From contig OX442317.1 of assembly GCA_949358305.1 (NCBI GenBank), forward strand, positions 9,366,186 through 9,430,185: a stretch of 64,000 nt of DNA. Reading direction: 5' to 3'. Shown here piece by piece: positions 33,740 to 45,199 of the stretch. Position numbers and translations under genes: made by a program. The DNA comes from Strigamia acuminata. Lineage: Eukaryota > Arthropoda > Chilopoda > Geophilomorpha > Linotaeniidae. Numbering within the stretch: the stretch's first letter is position 1; each line of letters starts with the position of its first letter. Below the pieces are notes generated by a model. It worked only from the letters and a program-made list of their open reading frames with translations, was not told the DNA's origin and did not search any database.

Positions 33740-36700
33740 TCATTCTCCTTTGTTCGGGTCGTACCTCCCCGAACCGCGTAGTCGTGCCACGAGTAAACCA
33801 ATCACAGCCAACGCAAGAACGGCGCACACGCACACCAACACCCACATGACGGTGTGATACGGTTCCTTGGCCGACACGACATCCTCCCGCAATTCCACCG
33901 TTCGTTCGCTGACCCGCATCAGATTGTCCAGCACCGCCCGTTCCCTGTGCCTGTATTTGGAACGCAGGCTGAACGCGGTGTTTAGGTGTAAATATTGTTG
34001 TCTCACACGGTCAAACGGCGGCCATTCCACAGTTTTCATACCGGGCAGACGGAATTTATCTGTTGTCCCGTTCCTAGGCGAATATATTCGGTTATTTTGT
34101 AATTTTTGTTTGCGTTTTTGATTTTTTTACCTCAAAACGAAGAAAAGATGGTTCAATGGGTTTCTGCAGCTCCAGGAATCGAGTTGTGAAAAATCTCTTT
34201 AAAAACAAATGTTACGTCAGTTATTTGGTGTTAAAAATGGAATTTATTTTGTTTATTACTGGAGGGTGATGAAGCCGGTGAAGAGACAGAGCATGGATGC
34301 GGTGAAATCGAAGTCGTTGAGTGGCGGCGGCGGCGGGTAAGATCCGGATAATCCGCGTGAAACGAAAAGTTGCGAGACGTCGTCGCCGTGAAATGCGGCT
34401 AGTTTCATTTTCAATCTTTCGATTAGAATGAGAATTATGGCGGGATTGAGTTTTCGTTTACCTCCTTGGAAGTATGAGCGCAGTTGGGCGTCAGAGGCAG
34501 TGTTTAGTTTTTGCTCGGTTTGGTAGTGAAAGTTGCGTTGTAAATTCGTGTATTTGCGAAATGCGTAAACGTAATAATACACCGGGCGTTTGGAATGAGC
34601 TCGAAGGAGTCGATCGACACACGATGAAACCATCACATCACCAAGAAACTGTCAAATAAAATACGATAAAATCAAAATTAATCAAATAAAATTCATATAA
34701 AACTAATAAAAATCGAATTAACACGAAAAAAATCGCACTAAACCTAATAAAAATCGATAAAACCTAATGAAAATGAGATAAAATCAAATAAAAGCGGATT
34801 AAACCACACAAAAAAACCTCAAAAAAATTTAAAAAACCAAATAAAAATGCAAAATACAAACTTCAACAAATGGCGGCACAACTTCCGACGCTTTCCAAAA
34901 ATCCACATCCCGAAAATAAGTATCTTTAACCGCTTTCCACACATCGTCGATAATCCTTCCGTCATCCATCACACTTTGCAAAAGATCCGGCACGAAACAA
35001 TCGCGATAAACATTCCCGACCGGCCCATCCTCACCAAAACTCAACTGCAAAGCTAAACAAAAAATAATAAAAACAAAAAAATAAACAAAATAAAAATAAA
35101 AATAAACAAAAACAAAAACCTTCAAAAAACGTCAAACCCTCGTGCGTCGTTTCCCCGACCATCAACGGCACAGAATTATATTTCCCATCCCGATACATCG
35201 ACTCGGGCGAAGCCGGCAACACCGCAGCGACCCGGAAATCCCCATCGACCACCGGCGCGAATAAAACCGGAACAAAAACCCGAGTCTAGAAAATAATTTT
35301 CAACAAAAAACTCAAAACCCACTTGGAAAATAACCAAAAACCACTCAACCAATACCATCAATTCATTCTGTGCTTTAATCAACGCGTTTTGCGTCTGATT
35401 TCTCAGACAATCCATGATATATTCGTCGCTTTCGTCAGCCAAACATCCGACAAATTCGGCCAAATTGCGCAGCACTTGTCGCGCATTTTCCTGCACGCTC
35501 CAATCGCAGAGCGCGGTGCCGCTCTGCAGAATCGCTTTATGGAAGAGGCCTGCAATGGAATTCCTAATAAAATTAATGGGCGCCAAAATAGAAAGAGATA
35601 AGTGGGACCTTTGGTTAAAGGGGATGCGACGAGTAAGGAGACTGCGGCTGCTCCCGAGCCCTGGCCCATGAGAGTTACGTGGTTGGGATCTCCGTTGAAA
35701 GCGCCGATGTTGTCCCGGATCCATTCGAGCGCCATTATTATGTCGAGTAATCCGTAGTTGCCGGGAGCCGTGGGGCTTTGGGAGCTTAGGAAGCCTGTTT
35801 TGGAGTTTTGAAATAAATTAGGAGTTAGACGGCAAATGATTGGTGTTGTGCTGGGTTGGTTTGATATTTTCTGGTGCCTATAGTTTGGAATTTATTTTGA
35901 AACAGAAAAATTCCAATTGGTAATTAATTTTGGTTTTAACCCATTTTGGAAAATTGTTGTGGTAATTCCTTCCAAGTTCTCCTTAGCTTAAATCGTCAAA
36001 CTGAATTACTTTAATGTCAAAATTGAATTTTTTTTAATGCCATAATTGAATTTTTAAAGCCAAAATTGAATTTTTAAAGCCAAAATTGAATTTTTAAAGC
36101 CAAAATTGAATTTTTAAAGCCAAAATTGAATTTTTAAAGCCAAAATTAAATTTTTAAAGCCAAAATTGAATTTTTAAAGCCAAAATTGAATTTTTAAAGC
36201 CAAAATTGAATTTTTAAAGCCAAAATTGAATTTTTAAAGCCAAAATTGAATTTTTAAAGCCAAAATTGAATTTTTACACCTGGAGATTGAATCACCAATT
36301 ACACCAATTACACCAATGACAATTTCCAAGTGCACACGATCCCCCAAGCCATCAAACCAACCCAACCAAATTCCCCAAAAAACAAACAAATATCAACACC
36401 GAAAACTCCCAATCGATACTGCACCGTAACCACCACCAAATCCTGATCCATCAACAACTCCGGGCCAAAAAACGACGCACCGCCCGCCGAAAAACCTCCT
36501 CCCCCGTGAACAAACACCAACACAGGCAACGCAGCCAACGCACTCATCGAAGACCCCCGAACCGCCAAACGAGGCACGAAAACATTAACAAACAAACAAT
36601 CCTCGTCCCCGACAAACTCGTTCGTCCCAACGTCCCACTGAGGACAAACCGGCCCATAATCCTCCGCATCGATCCTCCCTCCAGGTTTCCAATCGAAAAA

Positions 36701-36982
36701 CCTCCGCGGTTCCTTCAAAAAAACAAAAAAAAAATCCAGATCAAACGAGCGCTAAAACGAACAATATTTACACACCTGGAAACGCAGGACTCCTATTGGC
36801 GGTTTCGCGTAGCGTAAGCCCAGAAAAGAGAAATATTCGCGGTCGTTCGTGAAGGTTTTGCGCGGCAAACTGCACGCGACACCTTGGTTGAGGTCGACGC
36901 ACAAATCCGGGACATGGTAGTTGGCGGTTGACACGGCTGAAACGTAAATTGTTAAAACGATGCACGCCTCGAACGCGCCCAT
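33740..36982 (-). CDS. Type-B carboxylesterase with C-terminal membrane anchor
   Basis: Alpha/beta-hydrolase of the cholinesterase/carboxylesterase family. The start MGAFEACIVLTIYVSAVSTA (36982) is a signal peptide. Exons then give FLGLRYAKPPIGVLRFQ, GDEDCLFVNVFVP, oxyanion-hole HGGGGFSAGG, ALEWIRDNIGAFNGDPNHVT, nucleophile elbow GQGSGAA (canonical GESAG), LFHKAILQSG, the acid-residue loop GETTHEG and His-loop AAFHGDDVSQLF. So Ser, Glu and His are all present. After EWPPFDRVRQQYL a stalk is followed by a single transmembrane helix (VMWVLVCVCAVLALAVIGLL) and a short basic cytosolic tail. The anchored layout resembles gliotactin/neuroligin-like proteins, but the intact triad suggests an enzyme. 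The substrate cannot be predicted. The intron at 35800-36400 holds a 20-bp minisatellite. Confidence 0.88.
34660..34850. repeat. Esterase intron with ~10-bp spaced A tracts
   Basis: Words such as AATAAAAATCGA and GATAAAACCTAATGAAAATG put AAAA tracts roughly every 10-11 bp from 34670 to 34830. Confidence 0.55.
36045..36275. repeat. Exact 20-bp minisatellite in esterase intron
   Basis: Unit CAAAATTGAATTTTTAAAGC, exactly 20 bp, tandemly repeated about eleven times with almost no divergence. Each unit contains an A tract and a T tract about 10 bp apart. Confidence 0.97.
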
Positions 36983-37523
36983 TGAAACCGAGTCGAGTTT
37001 TGTGTGAATTTATTTTTAAACTCGTGGGTAAAATTAGAACGTGCTGGCGTCATTCGCTCCTCGTTCTATTCTCGTTCGGAAAAACAACAACAATTACAAT
37101 TAAAACTATTTCCTTTTATTTGTATTAGAAAATAGAAAATTGTTTTACACGATCTTTGCGTTTAAAAATGCAAAACGATTTTAAAATTTTAAAAAATTTA
37201 AAAAAAATACATATTACCTTTAGTTATTTTTTATCCACCTTTGCTTCGCTTTCTAACATTTTTACACTAAAACGGGAAGCAGGAGGTGGCAATTTGCTTT
37301 AATAATTTTAGTAATTACCAGTGTTTTTGTTATAAATATATGAAACACACCTGGCTTTAATGGATTTAATGGATTTAATCGTTTTAAAGTTCGTTTTGGT
37401 CGTGTTTTTCGGCTTCATCCAATCAAAATTAAGTACGTTTTTGTTTGTTTAACGTTTGCACACTTTTCTGTAAAATTAACAAATTAAAAATTAAATTAAA
37501 TTAAATTCTTTCACCGCATTTTC

Positions 37524-40128
37524 TTACTTTTTAAAAACGAGTTGTTTGCGCAGAGTCGTTTTCTGAATCGGTTGTTGCTTCACCTTCTCCCCATCCACTC
37601 TGCCCTCTTGCGCCGCAACATGGTTATTTACCTTCAAAAAATATAAAAAACATTGTAATCCGCAACAAAATAGAAACAATTTAAAGCATACTTTTCTCAA
37701 CACGACCATGATGTCTTCCTGCGTGCCATACAGCCGCAACATTTTAGCTAAACTCAGAACAAACCACGTGCCCGAATTTTTATTCCGATACGCCTCGCAT
37801 CTACACGCAAAAAAAAACAATAAATACAGTAAACAAAAAAAAAATTCAATCAAAATACCCTTCGACGGTCGGCAAACAGAGCAAATAATCGGATCTAGCC
37901 GGGTGAGATGCGGGTGCATCCGATGCCAAATCCGCAACGGAATCCGGACTCAAATTGTCCATGTACTGCGGCGGTAAACTGTGTTCGCCCGCTTCCACCG
38001 GTTCCGAAACGGCTAAATACATTTAAATACATTTTAAAAAATACGTTCAACATGCTATTTAACCCGCTTAGGAGAGCGTGCCTTAAAATCCGAGCCCGAC
38101 TAAGGTGCCGGATAAAACGAGCCTCGATTCTCAAGCAGGAATTCGACTTTAACTTTAACGGAGCAGCCAATCAGATGGTCAAACTCGCATTTTAGCAGTG
38201 TTGCAACTCGTTCACTAAATTGTGAACGATGTTCATGTTCATGTTCACGACCATTTACGCATTCACTACAATTTTTAAAAGTGAACGTTTTCAAGTTCAT
38301 AATTTTTTAAATCCCAAAACCAGCGGTTTTAGCCCAAAAATCAACATTTTAAACCATTACACCGTCGATTTTTGTGTTCAAAATGTTGATGTTCATGCTA
38401 AAACAGTCGATTTTCGTCGATTTTCATGTTTGTGAACACATTATCATGGACTGATGAACGTCGTTCACGAAGCAACGCTGCATTTTAGGACATGCTTTCC
38501 AAAGCCGGATCATACGCTACGATTTCGATGGATTTTACGTCTTAGCTTGCTATTTCCTTGACAGGCTTGAATGAAGAACAATTTTGGCTTGCCCGCCAAC
38601 GACGATTTCGAGTTAAAAACGCCCATAATGTCTTTCTCGATGTTGATGAGTTTTCCGTCGACGCCGACTACGAAACCTTCTTCTCCGTGCGACAAAATGA
38701 AAATGACGACGCAACTGCGGCTCGAATGATTTTCCTCGGCTAAACTTGTCAGGTGTTTTTTCATTTCCACGCTCGAACAGTCGTCGTGGGTCCTCACTTC
38801 GAAACAAAAATCTGTAAAAAGCGTCTCGAGTGTGGCTGCAATAATAAAGTTAAAAGAATTAATTAAATTCCAGAGAATTTGAAATAAAATTGTCACCTTT
38901 GTCCGCTTCCGTTCCGTCTCTTGTGGGGAATTTTGTCGAATCTGCGAAAGTCTTGTTGTTGATGATAAGACAGATTCCGCAAGGATCGCCCTCCAGTGCA
39001 TACGGAAGATCGGACAGGTCTAAATGATTTTAAATAAAATATCACGAAAGATTATTTTTAATTATTTTCAATTTCTTTACCGTCTAGTTTTCTTTGCACG
39101 TCATCCAATATAGTTTGATCGATTAAATCCGTCAACGACTCCACCATACAGTCTCTTCGTTGTTTTTCCTCACTTTGAATCAATGTAATAAGATTCGTTT
39201 TGAACGATTCCACTTCTTTTCCGTTTGGGTTGAACTGATCGACGAGTTTAAAACATTCCTTCCTGTAAAAATACGCGAGAAAATTTAATTTTTCACTAAA
39301 AAATTACAAATTTAAATAAAATGATAAAAATTCTCATTTTTTTTGACAAATTTCTCATTTTTTGACAAATTTCTCCTTTTTTTAGACAAATTTCTCCTTT
39401 CTTTTAGAAAAATTTCTCCTTTTTTTAGACAAATTTCTCCTTTTTTTAGACAAATTTCTCCTTTTTTTAGACAAATTTCTCAATTTCTTTCATCAAATAT
39501 TGTCAATTTTTCATCAAATGTTGTCAACTTTGCGTCAAATATTGTCATTTTTGCGTCAAATATTGTCAATTTTGCGTCAAATATTGTCAATTTTGCGTCA
39601 AATATTGTCAATTTTTCCTCAAATGTTGTCAACTTTGCGTCAAATATTGTCAATTTTGCATCAAATTTCTTACCACGTTGGACTGATTCGATTTTTAGTG
39701 CTCTTGGCTGCATTGTGTTTACAGAGTTTAAATTTCTTCAACAGATCGTATCGTTTGATGATGAGCAACAACTCGATTAAAAGTGCATGGAAATCGGCGT
39801 CAATTTTCATTCGGTTGTGCAATGCTTTGAATAAAATCATCGCCGTTTTCACGTCGCTTCGTTTCACTTTGTTAGTTTTAGACGGTGTAAGCCACAATCC
39901 ACACAACATTTTCAAACACAGAAAGTCATCGTTAGTTAACGCTTCGCTCACTGCATAAATCAAACTTTCATTTCCTTCCGACATGTCACCGACAAAGTCA
40001 CTTTTCTCGTCACTTTTCCCGTTGTTTTTCTCATCAGTTTTCTCCTTGTTTTTCATGTCATTTGTCTCTCCATTTTTCTCGTTCTTTTGTCCAGGAAATG
40101 GTGTCGAATCGGTGCTCAACGAATTCAT
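37524..40128 (-). CDS. Initiator caspase, caspase-8/Dredd-like
   Basis: Cysteine protease of apoptosis or Imd-type immune signalling. Exon 1 (40128 to about 39672) has a charged leader MNSLSTDSTPFPGQKNEK and then a death-effector-like fold (NESLIYAVSEALTNDDFLCL to LLKKFKLCKH). A linker exon follows (about 39263-39083), then the p20 exons: ALEGDPCGICLIINNKTF, RDGTEAD, SVEMKKHLTSLAEENHSSRS, catalytic His in FILSHGEEG and catalytic Cys in FFIQACQG. The join QACQGNSKLR|PVSEPVEAG skips the 38012-38532 intron, phase 1 on both sides. The p10 exons give SDYLLCLPTVEGCEAYRN, GTWFVLSLAKMLRLYG and LRKQLVFKK. QACQG rather than QACRG and the DED support an initiator of the caspase-8 group. Only one DED is evident. 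It sits head-to-head with the SmF pseudogene. Confidence 0.9.
38196..38480. mobile_element. 285-bp hAT element in a caspase intron
   Basis: Starts CAGTGTTGCAACTCGTTCAC and ends with GTTCACGAAGCAACGCTG, imperfect inverted repeats. It is flanked by the octamer CATTTTAG on both sides (38188-38195 and 38481-38488). It is internally rich in GTTCA/TGAAC words. A truncated relative lies at 6690-6814. Confidence 0.9.
39330..39672. repeat. Two adjacent 21-bp minisatellites in caspase intron
   Basis: From 39340 to 39480, a 21-bp unit built on TTTTTTTAGACAAATTTCTC repeats about six times. From 39485 to 39660, a 21-bp unit built on TTGTCAATTTTGCGTCAAAT repeats about eight times. Both have two T/A tracts per unit. 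Confidence 0.95.
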
Positions 40129-40405
40129 GATATTCACCAACTGCAATTCAAATAAATTAGTAATTCGAATCCTTTTAAACGGGGAAATCCCTACAAAAAC
40201 AACACGACTCAGGAAAACCGCCCCACTCACAATTATACTGGAACTTGAATTTATTACCAAGTTAGCCGCTCCGTTCTTGTGGCGCTTCACAAACGTTGGA
40301 CAGCGCCATTTTCAAACCGCAAAAAGTGCAGTTCCTTTGACTTGTCGTAAGTATAAAACAACTGAATTATACGTAAACGTTATTTACAACGATAATTTGT
40401 TCCAG
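40129..40405. promoter_or_regulatory. Bidirectional promoter, caspase / SmF (copy A)
   Basis: The 277 bp between the caspase ATG and the SmF pseudogene ATG are clearly homologous to 47670-48007. Shared words include GTGGCGCTT, CAGCGCCATTT and the splice donor TTGTCGTAAGTATAAAAC. It still serves the caspase. Confidence 0.6.
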
Positions 40406-40580
40406 ATGGCAACACCACCCATCAATCCAAAGATATTTGTGAATAGTTTGGCCGAGAAGCCAGTCGTAGTCAGTTTTAATTGGGCTCGAATATAAAAATA
40501 TTTAATATCCGTGGATGGGGACACGAACGGGGAACCTCGGGGACTTATTACACATTCGCGGAGTGCAGGATAAGGAACTT
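40290..40580 (+). pseudogene. SNRPF (SmF) pseudogene
   Basis: A leader exon, a short intron with donor GTAAGTATAAAAC and an acceptor immediately before ATG (40406) are all kept, as in the intact gene at 48008. The reading starts MATPPINPKIFVNSLAEKPV, then drifts and stops at 40493-40495. Further along, fragments still align: ATCCGTGGATGGGGAC, CACGAACGGGGAACCTCGGG and CACATTCGCGGAGTGCAG correspond to the [14 protein letters not shown] and YIRGVE coding words. They have lost frame, and the central part is deleted. Because the intron is retained this is a duplicated, not processed, pseudogene. Confidence 0.85.
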
Positions 40581-40589
40581 AATGTTTTA

Positions 40590-40854
40590 TGATTTCATTT
40601 TGGCTTTTTGCCCATTTGATCACACGACTATTTTTGATAAGCCGATTGTCCGCCTCACCACCTCTCCTCGCCATCCAACCTTCACCTTACCCTCACGATG
40701 TCATATTACCACATTTTTAGAAAAGTGCGGTAGTGTGACATCGTGAGGGAAAGGTGATGTTTGGACGGTGGGGGGGGGACGATCGGCTTATCAGAAATGG
40801 CCGTGTGAAGAAATGGTCATGTGATCAAACTGGCAAAAAGCCAAAGTGAAATCA
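40590..40854. mobile_element. Long fold-back MITE
   Basis: TGATTTCATTTTGGCTTTTT at the left end pairs with the reverse complement of the right end (GGCAAAAAGCCAAAGTGAAATCA, shown here only as its family word GCCAAAGTGAAATCA). The pairing continues inward through TGATCACA/TGTGATCA, GATAAGCCGAT/ATCGGCTTATC and CCCTCACGATGTCA/TGACATCGTGAGGG. Almost the whole 265 bp forms one hairpin. It is inserted just after the SmF pseudogene. Confidence 0.85.
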
Positions 40855-41059
40855 TTTACCATCTCAAACCACCACCCATCCATCACTTTTGAAACTGGCC
40901 CAGATATTTAAATTAACATTGGGGATACTGGGCCTCGGACGATGTGGTAATGTCAAATTAATAGCCAAAACGTATTTACAAACGCGTGAAATGGTGTTCC
41001 GCCATTTTATTCAATTAAAAGGACATGACGACCGGCTTACGTGCGCATAAGCAGCGATT

Positions 41060-41352
41060 ACACCAGACTGAAGTTGGCACAAAATCTACATCTTGAATCT
41101 CCTAAAAATTGGCCAGGCTGTTGTCAGGAGGGTTCCCTTGCTCCGTTTAAAAGCACAGACACCTAACTCCTGCAGGCTGTGTATAGCAACAGTCCGAATC
41201 TCAGAAAATTTCAAAATATGTCCCAAAACACAAAAAAAAAAATCTCAAAATCTGTACATTACAATGTTCTAAAAATTGGCCAGCATGTAGTCAGGAGGAT
41301 CTTTTTACTTGGTATAAAAACACAGACACCTAACTCTTACAGGCCGTACATA
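41060..41352 (-). repeat. Two tandem ~170-bp repeat monomers
   Basis: On the reverse strand, GAGTTAGGTGTCTGTG occurs at about 41334 and 41170, followed each time by a CTCCTGAC..CTGGCCA block. The GATTTTGAGATTT ... TGTGTTTTGGG block lies between the two. The order equals the single copy at 10205-10430. Confidence 0.65.
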
Positions 41353-43270
41353 ATCAGGGTCACAGTGCCCTGCATACAATATTAAAACAAATAGGCAGCA
41401 GTAAAAATCGCTGGGAAAAACATAACCCAGGGTCTACCCATGAGAAACATATTCATCCAGTCACAGCATCTCTGATCCCCGCCTTCCGCAGTTTTACCAA
41501 AAAACGTTTAGTATCATGGGAGTGTTCGGACGGACAACATGTGGTCACTGGTCAGGGAGGGCTACGGGCTGCTGCACGCAACACACACAAGACGCACTGG
41601 TTTAAGTTATAATTGGCTTTTATTCGGTTTGTCTTGACTTGCATTTCCTAATGCAGTCCTCGCCCAGTATCTTGATGCCAAATTCAAACTGCGCCTGCAC
41701 AACACATTCTGCGTGCATTTAATGAGGCGATTGTCAAGCTTATTTCACACACAAGAAAATAGAGCAAAAATATTAATCCGTATTATTTTTTTAAATAATA
41801 AAAAAATATTTCGATAACGAGCAGTTAATGAGAGTTTGTCACAAAATCCTATTTTGATGGAATTAAATTAACAAATAATTACGCGCAAAATTGTTCGCGC
41901 ATGGGTCCAAGTTTGTGGGAAATCCTTAATTGGCCACTGTTCGACTCGGGCTTTTGGTGGTGGGAAGTCTGGGCTCGTTTTCTGACAACAACTATTAATA
42001 TTCGCAAGACTCTTTAATTAGTCAGGGTGAACTAGTTTAAAAAGAAATGGATAACTCAGATTTCAACTTTAATGTGGATGGAAGATACTCACTGAGCACG
42101 GCTAAAATAGTAGCCAATAGCACGAATCAATCAGTTTGAGGATGAAACGCGCCGTTTAGGGTGCAAGATTAAGATAGAGGCTTAAATCAGTTATGAAATT
42201 TCAGGCGTACGCTAACAGCTGACTTGGTGTTAAACAAGGTTCTGTGTTGGGCATGGGTGTAGAAGAAGAGTGACGATCTAACTTATTGTTTAGAGGAGAC
42301 AAGTTGATGGTAAGTCAGAAGTGATCTTGGAAAATAGTGTAGCCCAGAAGTCGACTCTGATCATATATATGATTGACAAGCCATGTCAACTGTGATCAGG
42401 GGTGGGGCAGAAACAAAAAGATGAAGTTGAGTGTAATTGCATGCGTAAAAAACTTTCTGCGCATAAAATACAAAGGATGAGTCGGCAAAATTAAAGAGAG
42501 ATGAATAAAATAAAAATAAAATAGAAATTTAAAAGACAATTGGGAAAAGTTCAAAAATTAAAATTGAGGGTAGAAACCATGCACTTGACAAAGTTCATTG
42601 CGGTTCATTTACTTTATTTTACGAGGATTATTGGGCCGAATATTAGGCTTAACACTGCTAAATGTCAACTGGAATTAGAAAATGATCTGCACAGAATAGG
42701 ATGTGCAGTATGCATTTAGCATCGAGATACCTGGCACGAACTGTAGGTCTGACCAAGGATCATGGCAGCCATGGGCCGCATGGTCTGAGGTCGGTTTCTT
42801 CTACACCAGCAATGTTTATAGACGCGCAGGTCCTGGTGGATAGGAAGCCCATCGCACCGAACATGTCAGCAAGGGTAACATGCAATGAGAATGCAGTCAA
42901 GTGCAACCGTCCGCCTTGCAGTTTCAGAAACAACTCGTAGGCACATGACCCACAACTTCCTGTTGCTCATCCCCCGGCTAACGGATCATATCTGGGGCCG
43001 CAGCTCCTCCTGGGTGCAGCGAGCTGCGATTGGGAAGTACGCGTTGTGCAGGGCAGTGACATGCGCAGGGGCAGCAAGTCACAAGCGAGAGTATCAAAAC
43101 AAATCAAGACCACCTTTTAATCTGATCTATCCAGATGCTCCTTAGAATTCCAAAGTGTTCTAGATTAAAAACATTATTTTCACATTTTTTTTCTTACATT
43201 TACTCTTCTTTAAATCTCAAATGTGTCATTTGTATTAATTGGATGTAATTTTAGATAAATTATTTGAAAA
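41353..43270. other. Gene-poor spacer, nothing recognised
   Basis: No splice-consistent coding sequence or repeat array. Some GC-richer stretches (42700-43090) stay open by chance in one frame but show no family resemblance. Confidence 0.4.
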
Positions 43271-43274
43271 AAAA

Positions 43275-43510
43275 AGCCCCGATGCCGTCTCTAGAGTTGT
43301 CTCACATACACTTTGAGAAACGCTGTCTTAAGTTACTTCCGGGTTCATATTGCACCATATTGAAAAAAATCGCATGTACATTCAGGAAATTGAATAACGA
43401 AAGCTGGTTTCGATGTTATTATTGAAATAAAAGTAGTTGTTGTGCAGCAAATAAAAAGAACACAAAGGAAATGCACAAGTGGGAGCTGTGGAAAAACAGA
43501 AAGACCGTGT
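43275..43510 (+). repeat. Direct repeat, copy 1 (upstream of secreted six-Cys gene)
   Basis: Shares with 43945-44175 words such as TTGTCTCACATAC, TTTGAGAAACGCTGTCTTA, GAAAGCTGGTTTCGATGTTA and TTGTTGTGCAGCAAATAAAA. The offset is about 670 bp. It looks like a duplicated upstream region. Confidence 0.85.
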
Positions 43511-43944
43511 AGAGATGTAATTGGTTGAACTGCTTAAAGTTTTACACATTTTAGTAAAAACAATTGAAGTTAAAAAAAAGCCCAATGCATTATCCCTCCC
43601 TGCGCCAACCTTAATGGTCAATTTTGACTTAAACTGAAATGGGATTTTCTGTATAAAAATTGAGGTATTTTGGTTAAACATCGTAACAAACAATAAACAA
43701 AATAATAGATTCAAAAATTCAAAAGCAAAATTTCATAAAATACCTTTGAATACAATCTTAATTATTTTTCTCGTAAACTCTTTTAAAAAATATCAAATAG
43801 GTTAACTTTCTTCCTAAACATGATTTAATAGTCAAAGAGTAGAATCATTTTCGTAGATTTTGGAAAAAATCTTTTGATCTTGGGTCAAAAATGACCCGGG
43901 TTGGATGAACAGGTGATTTTGTTAGGTTGGTACTGCTAGGGTTA

Positions 43945-44175
43945 AAGAATCCCGATGTGAAGTTGTCTCACATACTTTAGTAGCACAGTTTGAGAAACGC
44001 TGTCTTAGGCTAATTCCGGGTTGACGTATTGCACAATATTGAAAAAACGCATGTATTATGGTTGAATTGAATACGAAAGCTGGTTTCGATGTTATTATTG
44101 AAATAACGGGAGTTGTTGTGCAGCAAATAAAAAGAAGACAAAGGAAATGCTCAAGTGGGAGTTGGTTTTAACCGT
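43945..44175 (+). repeat. Direct repeat, copy 2
   Basis: Partner of 43275-43510, diverged by substitutions and small indels. It lies just upstream of the TATA box of the secreted six-Cys gene. Confidence 0.85.
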
Positions 44176-44237
44176 ATTTTCATTCACAGTCCCAGCAGTT
44201 GCATTTTATTGCTGCGTTGCTGTTGTTAACTTGACAG

Positions 44238-44246
44238 TATAAAAGG
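44238..44246 (+). promoter_or_regulatory. TATA box of the secreted six-Cys gene
   Basis: TATAAAAGG, with a likely start site about 30 bp downstream and a non-coding first exon ending at the donor ATCAG|GTAAGT (44304/44305). Confidence 0.7.
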
Positions 44247-44546
44247 ACCGAGCATTTGACAAACAGAATCATCTTCAATCGAGTGCACTACAGTTCTACA
44301 TCAGGTAAGTTTGAATTTACTTTACGTACGTGATATCCGACAAATCCCTTCTCTTGCTACTTTTCTTGGGCATATGATGCGTGATTATGCGTGCTTATTT
44401 TAACTTCTGGTTCACTGTAATGAATGGGAAAAACAAAGATAAATAAAGAATAAAATTTACTCGTGGTTCAAATATAAGATGGAAAAAGAATTTCAGTTGA
44501 ATTAAAAATATCAATTTCAGATTTATAATCAACAAATCAACATAAA

Positions 44547-44983
44547 ATGAACTCGAAGGTTGCTGTTTCAGTACTTGGTAAGTTAGAAGTTGTGCTAACT
44601 TGTATTGTCTTGACCATTTCTTAGTGCAAGACACCACGATTGTATTTCTTTGTTTTAGTTTTCTTGGCGTTGGCCGTTTGGTCGGCGGATGCTCACATTC
44701 CTAAAATTTGTAGACAAAGTACTCTGCAAATATATTTTGATATAATCGAAGATTGCGCCGATCAAACTGACGATGCAATTTGCAGGTAATCTGGTGTTTG
44801 TATCTACATTTATTTTCTTGTGGTATTAATTTTTATTTTTATTTTATGCAAACTAGTCTTGGTGAAAACGAGAAACCAGCATGCTTTTCAGATAACACTT
44901 GGGCAGTTTTCCAAACTTGTAATCTCAAAATAATTAAAACCATAATCGTAAACTCAATGGGTATACTCTGCCTAAATCAGTAA
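44547..44983 (+). CDS. Small secreted six-cysteine protein
   Basis: A 5'-UTR exon (about 44268-44304) is followed by coding exons 44521-44577 (ATG 44547), 44659-44785 and 44857-44983; phases agree. The protein is about 101 residues. MNSKVAVSVLVFLALAVWSA is a clear signal peptide with cleavage near SADA-H. The mature chain (HIPKICRQSTLQIYFDIIED onwards) has six cysteines, in ICRQ, EDCAD, AICS, PACF, QTCN and ILCL, and looks helical. Six cysteines and this size fit many arthropod haemolymph, defence or binding proteins, but I do not recognise the family. A strong TATA box suggests inducible or tissue-specific expression. An alternative last exon near 45110 would replace the final residue(s) with a short tail. 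AATAAA occurs near 45170. Confidence 0.7.
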
Positions 44984-45199
44984 AAAAAAGTAAATGGATC
45001 CTTCAAAACCATCTTTTTCTATAATGTAACCCCTAGTTTGTGGCAATTGTTAACATGAACTATACGCCACATTGATCTTTTTTATTCATTTTTTTTCTTA
45101 TCATTTTAGGTCGTCGAAATGAATATTTCCTTCACTGTGACGTCACTAAACTAAAATTGTACCCGTTCAGAATAAAAACTCACAAGCATTGATTTAAAA

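Noticed and set aside
36045-36275. CRISPR-like regular repeats
   Set aside because: The units are directly adjacent without unique spacers and lie in an animal intron, so this is a minisatellite.
39343-39958. Repetitive plus-strand frames (FRQISPF, RQILSIL)
   Set aside because: Translations of 21-bp intron arrays and the antisense of the caspase DED exon, not genes.
40129-40290. In-frame upstream extension of the caspase to an earlier ATG (MKRHKNGAANLVIN)
   Set aside because: A similar open stretch exists in duplicate copy B, but the region is the shared promoter. I take MNSLSTDS as the start, because both copies keep it.
42701-43145. Two overlapping open frames in the gene-poor spacer
   Set aside because: No signal peptide, no domain-like pattern and no splice partners; consistent with chance in a GC-richer stretch.
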